Position numbers and translations under genes: made by a program. From contig WEDG01000296.1 in assembly GCA_017591395.1 (NCBI GenBank), forward strand, positions 72,501 to 136,500: a DNA stretch of 64,000 bases, read 5' to 3'. Source of the stretch: Schistocephalus solidus. Lineage: Eukaryota; Platyhelminthes; Cestoda; Diphyllobothriidea; Diphyllobothriidae. The notes below the pieces were generated by a model. That model ran no database searches. It saw nothing but the letters and a program-made list of their open reading frames with translations, and had not been told where the DNA came from. This document shows, in pieces, positions 10,800 to 22,770 of this stretch. Numbering within the stretch: the stretch's first letter is position 1; the number at the start of each line of letters is the position of its first letter.

Positions 10800-12655
10800 A
10801 GCATAATTCCAAAATTTTCAGCACCGTGAATAAGATTGGGCACATAAATCAATTAACAACCGAAGATCACAAACGAGTGGCCGAAGACTGCAACGATCAA
10901 CATCATGAAGAATCGTCCTCGAATGAGTCGCAAAATGTAGGTCAAAATGGTCTTCCTTCAAAACGGTGCCAGCGTCGTCCACTGATGCCCTCATGATTGT
11001 AGTTCGATAAAACAACGAGGGATAAAAATCGATAACTACTGGGCGAAATAGGCCAACCCGATGTACATATAAGACAATTCACATGCGATTGGAAAGCAGA
11101 AAAAATTTCGGTTCAATTTCAAAATCCCGCCAACGGTTTATAAGGAGTTGCAGTCATTATAGGATGCAGTCGTTATGCTACCGCATACCTAGGACAATTA
11201 ATGGCTCCCCTGTTGATGGCAGACGATTGCCCTTTGATACGATAATGGCTCGATGACCGGCCGTCAGGTCATTAGTCGCAAACACGTGGACAACGACCTC
11301 TCCACCCCCTATTCGGTACTGCTACTTAGTTTAGCGACAGCACTTAGCCACTCAGGCAGTACGTAGGCTAACACTGTTTCCAACACCAGTGTCTGTGAAC
11401 CAGATGGCCGAACAATCATCACACTGACATCCGACACGGGTGATACACTTTCAACGATTAAAGAACTCAAATGCCGGCCTTGAAGCTGGTACCGCCCCAA
11501 AGGGCAGCAATCCTCGATGAAGGAGGGAACCGTTAATTGTCAGGTCCACTTAGCAAGGTTGCCCGTGAGAAGGCGCTCGCCAGGATGGGGGAAATGCCCT
11601 ACCACAGAGTGAGTAACGATAACTAGTTAGTTCTCATCGGATGCTCCTCAACGATGCCGTGCGTCTCTTTGCTCTCAATGTGACCTTGAACCCTCGATTG
11701 GTGCATGGGAGAGTGCAGTCGACTTTTGCGAACCCAACCCTACGGCACAACCCCGATAAATGCGACGCACCTGAGTCAAACTGAGAGCCAGGCTCATTGG
11801 CTCTTTCGTAAGGTGACCATTAGGGGCCCCTACTTAATGTGAGATCCCTGCCGCCTTGTGTGAGACGCGTAGACGAGTTGTTTAGCTTTGTCAGTCACTG
11901 CATCCGTGCCCATCTCATGCCGTATTGCCGTAGGAGTCAGGTGGATGGAGAGGAGAGAGTGTGGTAGATGCAGCGCATGGCACCTGTATTGCGCACCCTC
12001 CGTAAGGCACACGGTGGACATCGTCGCTTGCATCTATCAAACTCTCCGTGAGTACTGGCCAGCAAAGTGAATCCAGCTGATCACACATTTTGTATGTTGG
12101 TATGGTATTATGACAGGACAGGGCTCTGAAGACCGTTCCATTAAAAAAACCGCTTTTATTTTATACCCTTTCAAGACTGGTTCCGCGGTGTGTCGTCAGA
12201 TAATCGGTCAAATTTCAACGACTCATATTTGGATCAAAACGTAGTTATCAGATGAAGGTCCCTGGTCCACCGCACTTTGTGACATTCGCCATCTTTCTCT
12301 GACAAACAGATGGGAAGAGTCCACCCACCCAGCTTCTCGTCCGTCAAATTTTCGTCCTGTTTCTAGAGCGCGCGTGGCCAATGCGAACAGATGGTTCCAC
12401 GCCGCCTCCTCCCCACCCCCTCCCCACCCCCCGCCATCTCAAAGCCAACTGGCCATTGTTTATGTGGACAAGATGGGGGTTTTTCGGTTTGATCGCGTCA
12501 ACTTTTATCGCAAATATTGCCTTTTTCACCCAAATAATGGACATAACCGTTCAGTTTTCGCGAGTGACAACGTCCAACGCGTGCGCCGTAAACTAGGCAC
12601 AGCATCAGTGACTAGCGTAGCTTACTGTGAGAGTAGATTTGCACAGTATCTACTT
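10800..12655. other. No gene; contains part of the S5 repeat
   Basis: At about 11940-12035 GGAGAGAGTGTGGTAGATGC, AGCGCATGGC and ACACGGTGGACATCGTCG match the block duplicated at 48352-48620 and 48927-49180. I call this family S5. Positions 11770-11940 may be a diverged continuation (TGAGAGCCAGGCTCATTGGC resembles 48857-48878). No other supported feature. Confidence 0.5.
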
Positions 12656-12843
12656 CTCTCTCTCTCTCTCTCCACCCTCACCCATCACTGACAGCTTTTT
12701 TGATATCCACCGCTACCACCACTACCACCACTACCACCATCACCAAAACCAAAACCACCACCAACACCACCACAACAACCACCACCACCGCCGCCAACAC
12801 CACCACCACCACCACTACCACCACTACTATCACCATCACCAAC

Positions 12844-12907
<64 letters not shown>
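12656..12907 (+). repeat. (TC)n then CAY trinucleotide array
   Basis: A TC run is followed from about 12708 by roughly 200 bp of ACC, CAC and CAT-type triplets, ending in a pure ATC run of about 40 bp. Translated frames of poly-His, poly-Thr, poly-Met and poly-Val are artefacts of the repeat. Confidence 0.95.
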
Positions 12908-12959
12908 AGGAGTTACAGTATTTATAAGATGTAGCCACTATACCATTACATATCTAGGA

Positions 12960-13560
12960 AAACTAACAGCTCTCCTATTCTTCGAAAATGGTTAACTTTG
13001 TTGTGATGATTACTTGCGGCAATCGACGACTCGAGTGCTACTTATTAAGTAACTATCGCACCAGGTGACAGAGGGAGCCGCTAGTTTTGACAACTGGGTG
13101 GTATTATAGTGATCTTCTCTACCAGAGTCTATGCGTGCGGTGCTTCTATTCAGTTTATACCGGGAAAACGGAATAACGGATGAACGAACACAAACTAGAA
13201 GTGTGGATTAGTTATCAATGATCTCTATGAGAATCGAATATGACTGCGGCCTTTCAGACACGCGAACAATCATCCGAACCGTCAGCAAGACTGACCAGAA
13301 GCTACCAGATGCTGCAGTTCCGACGAGGAGAGCCAACCAAACAGTCACATTGATCTCCCGCCTGCCTACCGTGGCCCCTGCGGCCTCGCGCTCTCACATT
13401 GTCTGCTTAATGAGTGCTGTTACCCATTAGTTGCTAAGGTTCGCCTTGGATACGACTCTGGAAACTCTCGATAGCTCAGACGAAAACATCGACGTCCCCT
13501 CGATTGGAACCACCCCTAATCATATATAGCCTCGAATTATTGCCTTTTATACGTAAGTGT
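12960..13560. other. Nothing recognised
   Basis: Short open frames only; no repeat match seen. Confidence 0.35.
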
Positions 13561-13567
13561 ATCACTG

Positions 13568-14194
13568 GTGCACCCGTCCATGACACGCTCGAGCTGCCAG
13601 ACATGCGCAATTGCTGAGGCGGGAGGGGGTAACATTACCGATTGCTGCCTCGTGGAGGAGCTGCCGCTCCCTCGCTCCCTCATCCCCCCAACCACACTTC
13701 ACATCCCCCAGGCTCTTATGCACGACCTTCGTTTACCGAGTGCCTGCGGAGTTCCCTACCTCGGAGGGACCCGTGGCACACATAAACCAGCAACTGGGTC
13801 AAGTCAGCCGATGTGGGCACGGGGGTGGAGTGGGTCCCTACGAGGACTGCTTTCCAGCTCTGGCGCCCCCCACCCCCACCCCACCCCAGCTCTGTCCAAA
13901 TTAGGGTCCGCAGCGCAATCCGCAAAAGTGCTGGTCAGGTGGAAGCTCCAGGTGGGAGCGGGGGACGGCGGCGATGACCTAGCGACCACATGGCTAATGT
14001 GGGAAGCGTGTTCGTCTGTCCGTGGCCCTCTCCTCCATCTAGAACACGAGCGTGTTGGAATAATAAGCTTGCGGTCTTACCATTGTATCCCTCCTCCTCC
14101 TCCCTCATATCGGAGGTTATCCGAAGTACCTACCGGATATTTTTTCAGTCATGATACACTTGGCGTGGAGGGGGGACCAGGAGTGGAATGCTGA
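13568..14194 (+). other. GC-rich block with 208-codon open frame, unrecognised
   Basis: An ATG-started frame of 208 codons runs through GC-rich DNA and contains proline and glycine-rich stretches (for example PPPPPSYRR near the end). Overlapping frames are also open on both strands, including 121 codons on the minus strand at 14149-14514. This suggests composition rather than coding is keeping them open. No domain, signal peptide or membrane segment was recognised. It could be an exon, the GC-rich part of a retroelement, or non-coding sequence. Confidence 0.2.
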
Positions 14195-14519
14195 TGTAGG
14201 AAGGACCGAAACTTCTTCGGATGGGTCGTATTCGAGGACACGGACCAACAACCGCTTCGGGACTTATTGGTAGCCGGGACACGATGGCAAACTGTTCCAG
14301 GCCTACCCGTGGTAAGTGTTAGAGCCTTCAACGTGAGTACCGACACAGTCCAGCTCATAGTCCCAATCCCCTTCCGGTCTGGGTGGGGCTCGCCACCGAA
14401 ACTGCACATCCCTTCAGCAAGGAAGGTGGCTGCACTGGTGCTGAGCACACCCAGCCCTCTGCAGCTGCCTGGCGCTGGTGATGGGTAGCCAATCACAGTC
14501 AGGCCACGTTCCATGGTAT

Positions 14520-15440
14520 AGCAGAAGTCGGAGCGTTACAGCAGGGAGGATCTTTGATAGGCGGCAGTTAAATTTTCTGCTGCAGACGTGGGTAGTGGGT
14601 TTTGTCTTCGGTTTCCACGACGTGTTGCCTTAATGCCTTGCAGAAAATGTAGCTCGATCTATAGCAGGCCTGGGCTACAATCCACATAAACCGGGAGCAC
14701 GCTGACTGCGAGATGGCGGGTCCGACGTCAATCGACGACGCACGCTTTCTAGCGGAGCGAAGTTAGTTATTTTTATTGCTACGGAAGACGCCCTAACTCA
14801 TTAAATGTCAAAAATTTCACATTAAAATCCCTGCTACGCAAAATGAGCCCACCCTTAAAGGGTGAAAGAAACAATCTTTTTTTCGAAGGAAGGCTTAGTG
14901 TAGTTAATAAATTAATTTTGCGTTGTTTAGAAACAACAAACTTTTTAGAAAAGCAGACGATGGAACAAATGAAAAATCACTGTAATTCAGTTAACCAAAT
15001 TAAATTAAAGGTATTGAAAGCCTGTCCATGCAAAAAAACGAGTAAATAAATAAGCGCAAGTAGAATTACGTTTGCAACTTCTCATTGAGTGAAGTTTAAA
15101 CTTAATATATCCTTCAGGAATGAGGACAATGTCCATTATGGCCCTTGGGAAACAGCTCACAGTTTTAGTATAGATTCCAACAGGGTTTCATGAGAATTGA
15201 CTGTATTTAGGCCATTTTCCATTTTTTGAGTCGCGGTTGATTAAGTCAAACAGGTTTTCGACTGATTTTGCCGATGTAGATGTCAAAGGACTAAAAAATT
15301 TCATTAGATGGCATGTCGATGCAGCGGTCAGTGCCTAATAGATTTAAATAGAATTGTCAGGTGCAAGCGTAGACTAATTATTTCGTGGATATTAAGAAAA
15401 CTTTCTTTCGGTCGAATTTTTGATCGATGTGACGAGTTTC
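14520..15440. other. Nothing recognised
   Basis: Composition falls from GC-rich to AT-rich. Small open frames are present, including 68 codons at 14843-15049, without recognisable homology. Confidence 0.35.
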
Positions 15441-15444
15441 AGAT

Positions 15445-15690
15445 CATCCTTGAATACTTTAGGATTTTCCGCGTTTTTAATCCACTGCGCATAAATGCCG
15501 ATTCTATTCTATGTGCTTATCAAAATCTTCAAAATAAGACATTTTTTAAAAGTATTTACCTAAGTAGTGTGGGCTTGGACATTTTTTTCTAATACCGATG
15601 GCCGTCTGGGTCATATTTATAGACTCACTCAAACCTGAAACCACATCGCCGAGAAAAATGAATGCCCACAAAAAAGCTGGCAGTGAATGT
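15445..15690 (-). repeat. F5 repeat fragment
   Basis: The reverse complement matches 9225-9430 and 44270-44470: TGGCTCATATTTG-like context, a plus-strand CCGATGGCCGTCTGGGTCAT and a plus-strand CTTATCAAAATCTTCAAAAT. The conceptual peptide AYQNLQNK is shared between copies. Confidence 0.6.
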
Positions 15691-15749
15691 GCCGTGAATC
15701 CATTAAACAAATTTTTCGAATAAATCATCTCTCTAAAAGCGTTTAACCT

Positions 15750-18700
15750 AGGTATTTAAAATTCTGCTTATTTTAACTTTTTCGAAAGAAACATCACATT
15801 TTTTACCATTCTAGTTGGCCGGAAATGAAATAACTTCCTGTCGAGGACATCAAAAAGATATAAAAGTTTCTTAGTCCGTACTACTGAATTTAAGTCAGTA
15901 TTATGTACATAGCTTGATTTTCTCGCCAGTTAAATCTGAAAAAAATTGGCTTTCAGAGGAACTTATGGTATGGGACCTAACCCGTAAAACATAAGGATGA
16001 AATTGCGATGATTAATGGGCTTAAAATTTAGCGCATCTTACTTATTCGCCTAACCCTGCCCGAAAAACATACCTTTTGCATGCAGAATAGGTTATTAAAT
16101 AATTTTGTCTGTCAAATGTTTACGAATTTGAGCTGAAATCAACGTCGTCTTACATTCGGCCAATCTAACACGCTAATAATTGTCCCAAAATACCTTCGCG
16201 CATCCATGTGTTAAGAGAGGAATTTCAACTCGAGCGTTTTACCAAACAAAGGTGGCTGCATTCAAGTCGGTGGGAATGTCTCGTGTGGCCGTCCAGTGGA
16301 TTCAATTTATATTAAATATATACTTAGGACTTTAATAGTAGTGAACCTGCGATTCCCAGGTGTTTTGTCAAAGTAAAAAGAAGCTTTCACCGGGAGATGC
16401 ATATCAGGTGTCTGACGTTTCAGGTAGTAGAGGAAACAACTACCCGAATCGGCAGGCACCTAATAAACATCTCCTGATGAACGCCTATTCCTCCTCAACT
16501 TAGGACTGATCAGTAAGTGGGTTTTGTAATGTTTCATTTTCACTGTTTTTATCATTCAGTTGCTCAGGCTTGGTTGACGCCATGTATTTAACCCCTCCAG
16601 GAAACCTTCATGTAATGACGAAGTACGTATCCCCCCAATTTGACAGTGATGGCAAAAAACTAGCCCTACTCTTAACGTGAAACCTACGGTTAGCACGATA
16701 TCAACCGTTACCAACAACCGATACCAACCGATACCGTTAACAACAACCGATACCAACCGTTTCCCGGCACATGGAATTGCTACTGCCCTGTTGGCTTCGC
16801 CAGTCACGTGATTTTATCAATTTAAAAAATCCAAATTGTAAATCTACGCAATTTCATTATTTGAGAACCAGCAATAAGGGTTGCAGGCAACATTTCGTTT
16901 AGATGCATAAATATTTCCTCCTCCTTTCCAAATACTCCATAAGTAACTCCGAGAAGGCCAGTCAATAAGTGTCCCTGTTAATTTTTGAGCACATGGTAAA
17001 ATACATTTCGTACAGTCCAGTTTCCGCTCTGTGCGCAATTTCGACACGGAATGGGCAGAATATTAGCAACATCTTAGCATTTATGCGACCAATCTGCCGT
17101 GCACTAAAGATCATTGAACGAAACCGAAAAATAAGCACACATAGTGAAAACGGCTCAAATATACAGAGAAAAAGTGATCTTGCTGATTGCAGCTGCAAAA
17201 TTATCAATAATTTTCAACGCAATGTAAAAGCTAGCCCATCGTCCGAATTTTTTCCTTGGTACGGGGACTTCCCCAGAAAAAAAATATTTTAGGGGAAACA
17301 TTTTTTCAGGGAAAGTGTTTCAATCGATCCAGTGTATAGTCATCGTCTGCTTACTTTTTGGACGTTTATTTTTTTCTCGGCTATTTTTTTGCACGTTTTC
17401 AAAAAAATGAAGTTAGATTTGTAATTCCATTAAAAATCAATTAAAAGTGTTATACTAAGTTATTATTTTTTTTTGCTGACAGGCGGCTGACAAGAAGTAG
17501 CTAAAAAAGCCGGAATCCTGTCATGCCTGAAAGATGCTTGAGCTCCAAATTGACTGTCATTCCGGGCTAAAACGAGCTCTAATTTGTGTATTAGCCAATC
17601 AGAGTAAGCACATGTTGTGGGCGTGAAATGGGCACTAGTTCCAAGTTAACCGTCACCCAGTGAGGCGCCAAACTTGAAGTGATCGTACTAACCAGACTTG
17701 AGTGCGAAGTTGATTGTTATCAGAGGTGGGGGAGGTCATTCTTCCGGAATTTAGGGACTTTCTTTTTTGCTCAGCATAACGTTCTTAAAAAGTAAGCTAT
17801 ATAAAAATATCCTGCTTTTGTCCCTAAATCTGCACACAGGCAACAGTGATTCTTTGTCAGCCCAAATTCAGACATTTAATGTTATAGACCAGACAAATGC
17901 ATTCTACTGTTCAGCCTACAAAATTTAAAGGCAGAAAACTTACATAACTGAAAGTTGAACGAGTAAAAAGTCCCTTCACACCATTGAAAAAGCCATGGAA
18001 CAGTCTTCTAACTTAGCTTTCTAACGTACACTGAATTCATTGACTAAGAAAGCCTGGGCTGTTACCGAAATCGCCCCTCGAAAATACGGGATATGCGGCA
18101 GTAGGAAGCTAAAAAATTGTCACATTCAATCACCTTGTACGTTGCGGATCCCAGGAATCTCAAATTTCTGCGCGTACAGACAGACGTCATGAGCGTCATC
18201 ATAACCTCTGTGCTTGGGAACTTTGTAAACCTATCAGCCAGATCTCTGTCATCTCCGAGTTTACTACTGGCGCTTGATGCAGACAAGAAGAATCTAACTT
18301 GCTGGATCAGCACATAGTCATTTGGCAATAGGTTTCAAGCAATTTGAAGTTACGAACTGAGCTGTTAAATTGTAGATTGTGAAATAAGTATTCCTTCGAA
18401 ACCTGCATGAACAGAATGATTATATTTTACTTTGCATGATAAAACATGACGTCTATCCTTAAACACTGCTTCAAAAATAGTTCAAAAGAACATTCATCTG
18501 GAAGAGGAACATACGAACACTACGACATATAATTTTTTTTCCTGTCTTGCAAATTAAATGGGCGTGGTTGTTTGCAGTAGACATATGCAGTTGCAGTGGT
18601 TGAACTTAGGGCAGACTTGAAGATAAATTTCAAATATAATCGGTTCGGTTAAGGAGAGGATGCATATTGCGAAAGCGTGATTACGTCCGTATCCCGGCGG

Positions 18701-20330
18701 ACTGCCAGTAATATGCCATATAATCAAGCTACTTACTATGTTTGGGTAATATTTTATATTGTAATTTGTTTTGATTAAATAACTTGTCTGAAATGACACG
18801 TGGCCCTAATAAACTACTGTAAACAAGTCGTTGATTTTATCGAAGTCAGTTGGATCTTCGAACAAATATCTTGATGGATGATTTCTTTACAAGACCTCAA
18901 CTGCGCTTATTTAACTTAAGACATTATTCACTTTACACTGGATTAGTCCGAAGTCGGGCTTCAGGTCAAAGCTTTTGGGCGTTCGGAGACTGAGTGCCTG
19001 ATTTCAGTCAGCTTTCAGCCGGCAGCTGCAAGGATACACCAACACAGGAGCCATTAGGGCTAGTCTTTCAGCACAACTATTTATAGGGCATTGCATGTGG
19101 CTAGCAAACAGTCAGTGTGTGTAAGTCAAACGATTATCACCCCTTCACCGTACTACCAGTAAGCATTTTCAATTTAAGGATTATTTTCAGGGATTGCGCT
19201 AAGGCGGGGATGGCGGTGAATGCTTGGCTACATTCTTGACACCTCCCAGAACCCTCATGGGATTGTTTAGTTGTCTAATCTGACAAACACCCCTGGGTGG
19301 TGGCTCCCTGCTCTGTCAGCACATGGCTCCTCATTACACAGGGCTATATGGGGTTAGGTGGGTCAAGGCCCCTTCGGTTTTGAGGTCACATAAATTCAAA
19401 TAAATAACTCCTACATGTGCTTACTTGCCTACTCAATTTACTTAGTTAAAGTAAACTGGATGCTATTTCCTATAAAAAGTACCATTTAAGGCAATCCAGA
19501 GGGGTGCTGAGGTCATCCTTGGAGGGAGGGGTTAATTACCTTTGTTTTAGTGTATTAGTTGGAGGGCACTTTTCTGCTGAGCATTTTGCACGCCTGACCA
19601 TGAGTGTTGCTTCTTGTGGTCTGTGATAGAAATTGTCGGACGGTGGTACGTTATCCACTGCATTTTTAATGTTTTTTTCTGGCTCTATGCTCATTACTTT
19701 TTCAGTTACTGGAGGTTCAGCCATGTCGATTTGCTGAATGGCACCTATACCGCAGTTGTGGACTTTGCATATTACTATCAACTGCCTACTGGAAGTAAGT
19801 ATTGTGGATTTAATCGATCTAGGATTTACAGCATGAATAAGCTGACCTCTCCTTTTCTGAGCCCGCCAATTTGAGTAAAGGTATGAAGACCATGCAAGGT
19901 ACCCGTGTGTTCGGTAAGTATTCATAAATAGATCCACTTGTTAAAGTCTAATTCGGACAAATTGAGCCGTCGGAGAGACAGCTGGTCGATTTACTGACAC
20001 CACCATTACTCAACTAAGCCCTACTAGATATGAACTCATTTTTAGATCAAGGATGGACGAAAACCTTCCCAATTACTCTTTCACTCGGAGTAGGCAGATT
20101 TGATCAGAGATTAGTTGAATCGCATCAGAAAGTAGGTTTTATAAAGCCGTTACTTATGACGACTCATGGACAACCACATTTCAGCAGTCCAACATGATCT
20201 GTGTCTGTAGGTGTACAAGGAACTGACAAGACCGTTGACGAATTTCGTCTCCTATAAATTTATATAAAAACTGCTACATAAGGTTTTCGGTACACAAACA
20301 TGTTAGAAGTTCAGTTGTAGTTTTGAAGAA
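15750..20330. other. Long AT-rich stretch without recognised gene
   Basis: An F4 end (GACAGGCGGCTGACAAGAAG, AAAGCCGGAATCCTGTCATG) lies at 17470-17545. A short tandem of CAACCGATAC-like units lies at about 16700-16765. A 133-codon minus-strand frame at 19536-19937 and a 107-codon frame at 16969-17292 show no recognisable domain. Nothing else supported. Confidence 0.4.
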
Positions 20331-20842
20331 TGTGCCATCTATGGATTTTATTCATCATTTCTTCCATCTAACAGAACAACTTGGTGCATCTGGAACTGAC
20401 CGTTTTCTTGTATTGTAGGCATCAGCTGTGAATGAAGGTAGTTATGTGTACAAGGTGCATTGACACGTATCATGACAGCCCATGTTTCTGACATGAACTA
20501 CCTTTTTGTAAGTATTTTATACTTTCTTTATCACTAAATATCTCTTCTCATTAATGTGTATCCATTCTCAGATATCATGAGAGGGTGGACACTAGGTAGG
20601 GCTAGGAAGAACGAAAACGTCACCACACTACGCAATTTTTCCCCGGGCAGACTGATTAATACCCCACCGGGTAGCCCTCTCTGACCCCACCTTACCCAGT
20701 AGGTAGACCAACGCCTGTAAACTCAATATTGGTTACAATAAGGTCTAAGAAAATGTACAGATACATGAAGAACCTTTAAAAGCTGGCCATTTGCATGATT
20801 TCATGCAAAAAGCAAGTAGCTGACGGGTAAAAATAATATATT
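20331..20842 (-). mobile_element. LINE 3' end (minus), head-to-head partner
   Basis: On the minus strand this reads the same C-terminal segment and 3' untranslated region as the LINE copy at 22138-22770 (GCAAATGGCC, AAAGGTTCTTCATGT, GGCGTTGGTCTACC). It continues into GGTGGGGTCAGAGAGGGCTA, and an AATAAA lies near its end at about 20350. It forms the left arm of an imperfect inverted repeat of more than 300 bp per arm. The coding part is lost. Confidence 0.65.
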
Positions 20843-21372
20843 TGGCCACTGACTTTGTTTCCTTCACATGTGCGGATTAATAAAAGAGCAAATTCGGCGC
20901 GTGTCATTTATCAACCGCTTGCCCGCATCACTTAAGGCCGCGCTATTTAAAATCACATATATACATATTACTTGACAAATGTAAGTACAAATATATATAT
21001 ATTATTTTAGATATACCCGTCAGCTACGGGGTCAGAGAGGGCTACCCGGTGGGGCATTAATCAGTCCCAGTCCCGTTCGGTCCCAGCACAGGCAAAAATT
21101 GAGCGGCAGCCGCCACATTTTCCGGCCCTCATGATATCCGAAAATGGACGCACACTAAGTAGAAGAGATAGGTTGTTAGCGATAACGAAAGTATAAAATG
21201 TATACAAAAAATATGTCGTGTCAGAAACATTGCCTGCCATGATACCTGTCAATTTGCCGTGTACACATAACTACCTTCATTCACAGCTGATGCCTACAAT
21301 ACAAGAAAAACTGTCGGCTCGAGATGCACCAAGTTGCTCCCTTCGGCGAAATAAATGATGATGGTATATCCT
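20843..21372 (+). mobile_element. LINE 3' end (plus), internal deletion
   Basis: This begins TGGCCACTGACTTTGTTTCC, as at 22469, and continues through GAGCAAATTCGGCGCGTGTC. At GTCAGCTAC it jumps directly to GGGGTCAGAGAGGGCTACCC, skipping about 110 bp that the 22.5-kb copy retains. It then mirrors 20331-20688, with AATAAA at about 21350. One extra A in TATTTAAAATCACAT shifts the frame relative to 22560-22580. Confidence 0.65.
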
Positions 21373-21703
21373 TCACAATGGCAACTCACATTGTAAAATG
21401 TTTATATGCCGATAAACGTTAAAAACAGATAAGTACCTGTTTTTAGAATTAAAACATGAATGAGCTTTACTTTACAGCAAAGGACAAGTAAGAAACGATT
21501 TATTTGCCACAAACTCAGGCGAATATCCGAATTTCAGTTTTAAGTGAGTGAGGAGATGGCTATTCGAAAACTCGGATGAATAAAGAAATTATTCCGGCAA
21601 TCAAGCAACCTTCTCCTTCCCCCTTATACTACACATTCATATATGTTTTAAACCATATATACTTATATTTAAAAGTAACTACCCAAAGGATAGAGAAATG
21701 GCA

Positions 21704-21727
21704 ACAATATATATATATATATATATA
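21704..21727. repeat. (AT)n microsatellite
   Basis: Short AT run just upstream of the interrupted LINE copy. Confidence 0.85.
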
Positions 21728-21767
21728 ATCATGATTTAAATGTACATTCTTAAATAGTCACCTTTAC

Positions 21768-21811
<44 letters not shown>

Positions 21812-21831
21812 GATCATTGGAACAAAGAGAT

Positions 21832-21886
21832 TTATTAGTCTGACGTTTCGGATTCCAACTCGCAGCCATCATCAGAGACAGCATAA
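21832..21886 (-). ncRNA. Hammerhead ribozyme-like motif (minus)
   Basis: Read on the minus strand: outer stem I TTAT/ATAA, inner stem I GTCT/AGAC, CTGATGA (21869-21875), a weakly paired stem II region, GAAA (21846-21849) and CGTC with the cleavage-site GTC at 21842-21844. Stem II is imperfect (GGCT against AATCC), so activity is less certain than for the plus-strand copy. Confidence 0.6.
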
Positions 21887-22005
21887 GATACGTAATTGGG
21901 CAACTATCTGTGATGCACTTGGCAGCTGCCAATTGTGATGGGCATGTAGTGGCCTGGAACCTAGATCCTATAAATACTGCAAAACCTGGGCAATCCAATA
22001 CCCTT

Positions 22006-22067
22006 AGCTGACTCTGCCTCTGATGATGGATTCGAGTGAAAATCCGAAACGTCAGGCTAATAAAGCT
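22006..22067 (+). ncRNA. Hammerhead ribozyme-like motif, type I, minimal stem III
   Basis: In order: outer stem I AGCT (22006-22009), an internal loop, inner stem I GCCT (22016-22019), CTGATGA (22020-22026), a stem II hairpin with GGATT/AATCC, GAAA (22046-22049), and CGTC (22050-22053) with GTC as the predicted cleavage triplet. The inner partner AGGC (22054-22057), loop TAATAA and outer partner AGCT (22064-22067) follow. All invariant core bases of a hammerhead are present. Stem III is only the C-G beside GAAA and GTC, as described for PLE-encoded hammerheads, which are thought to act best as dimers. Confidence 0.78.
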
Positions 22068-22137
22068 CTTGTTCCAGTGATCGTGTCTTTTTATTAAGGA
22101 CTACTTCCTGGAGCTTGCCTCTTCGCTTCTATTAGCA

Positions 22138-22770
22138 AGTCACCTTTACGATACTCAACACCAAACTTGTGGATAAAGCGTATACGGGCGACAGAAATGG
22201 TTAAAAATTTGGATTCACTGCACTTCGAAAACAAACTGTTGAGCCTCAACCTCTTTCTAAGCTGTTACAAGCAGCTAAGAGGATACATCATACTCGTGTT
22301 CCGCATTATGTATGGCCTGGGCTGTGGCCTCGTCCCCAATGATTTTTTTCACTCAGCTTGACACGGCTACTTTTCACGGTCATCCCCTAAAACTAGTCGA
22401 AGGGGAAGCTATGACCGATAGACGCATGTTTTTCTTTATTAACAGAGGGTTCGTAGTGCAGGACGCTCTGGCCACTGACTTTGTTTCCTTCACATGTGCA
22501 GATTAATAAAAGAGCAAATTCGGCGCGTGTCATTTATCAACCGCATGCCCGCATCACTTAAGGCCGCGCTATTTAAATCACATATATACATATTACTTGA
22601 CAAATGTAAGTACAAATATATATATTATTTTAGATATACCCGTCAGCTACTTGCTTGTTGCATGAAATCATGCAAATGGCCAACTTTTAAAGGTTCTTCA
22701 TGTATCGGTACCTTTTCTTAGATCTTATTGTAACCAATATTGAGTTTAACAGGCGTTGGTCTACCTTCCA
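22138..22770 (+). pseudogene. CR1/jockey-like LINE RT C-terminus and 3' end
   Basis: Degenerate end of a non-LTR reverse transcriptase. The first frame has IKRIRATEMVKNL, LNLFLSCYKQLRGYIILVFR and YGLGCGLVPNDFF. These match the family pattern around RRATKMV, LRGDLI, Y-R-I and DFF. After a run of seven T near 22345 the frame shifts to DTATFHGHPLKL and MFFFINR. A second shift near 22500 leads to SFINRMPASLKAALF before the 3' untranslated region. The 5' part is missing or cut by the insertion at 21770-22151. It is inactive, and only the C-terminal domain downstream of the catalytic palm is represented. Confidence 0.75.

Larger units (their letters stand above)
21756..22151. mobile_element. 368-bp insertion with opposed hammerhead motifs and 14-bp TSD
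   Basis: AGTCACCTTTACGA occurs exactly at 21756-21769 and 22138-22151. Removing 21770-22151 joins the flanks into one LINE-like reading frame (SPLRYSTP then NLWIKRIRATEMVKN), so this is a real insertion with target duplication. The insert starts with a (GA)n run (21771-21810). It carries one hammerhead-like motif on the minus strand, a spacer of about 119 bp and a second motif on the plus strand. The arms are inverted repeats sharing GATCAYTGGAACA and TTTATTAG. It has no coding capacity and probably depends on a PLE for mobility (inference). Confidence 0.8.

Noticed and set aside
12627..12995. Open frames of poly-His, poly-Thr, poly-Met or poly-Val
   Set aside because: They are translations of the CAY/ATC trinucleotide array in all frames on both strands.
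13568..14194. 208-codon frame as a confident gene
   Set aside because: Other frames on both strands are also open in this GC-rich block; kept only as a low-confidence entry.
22600..22640. A 28-nt micro-intron (GTAAGT...TTTTAG) in a host gene
   Set aside because: The surrounding sequence is the C-terminal end of a LINE with frameshifts and is repeated at 20.9 kb; the splice-like words are likely chance.
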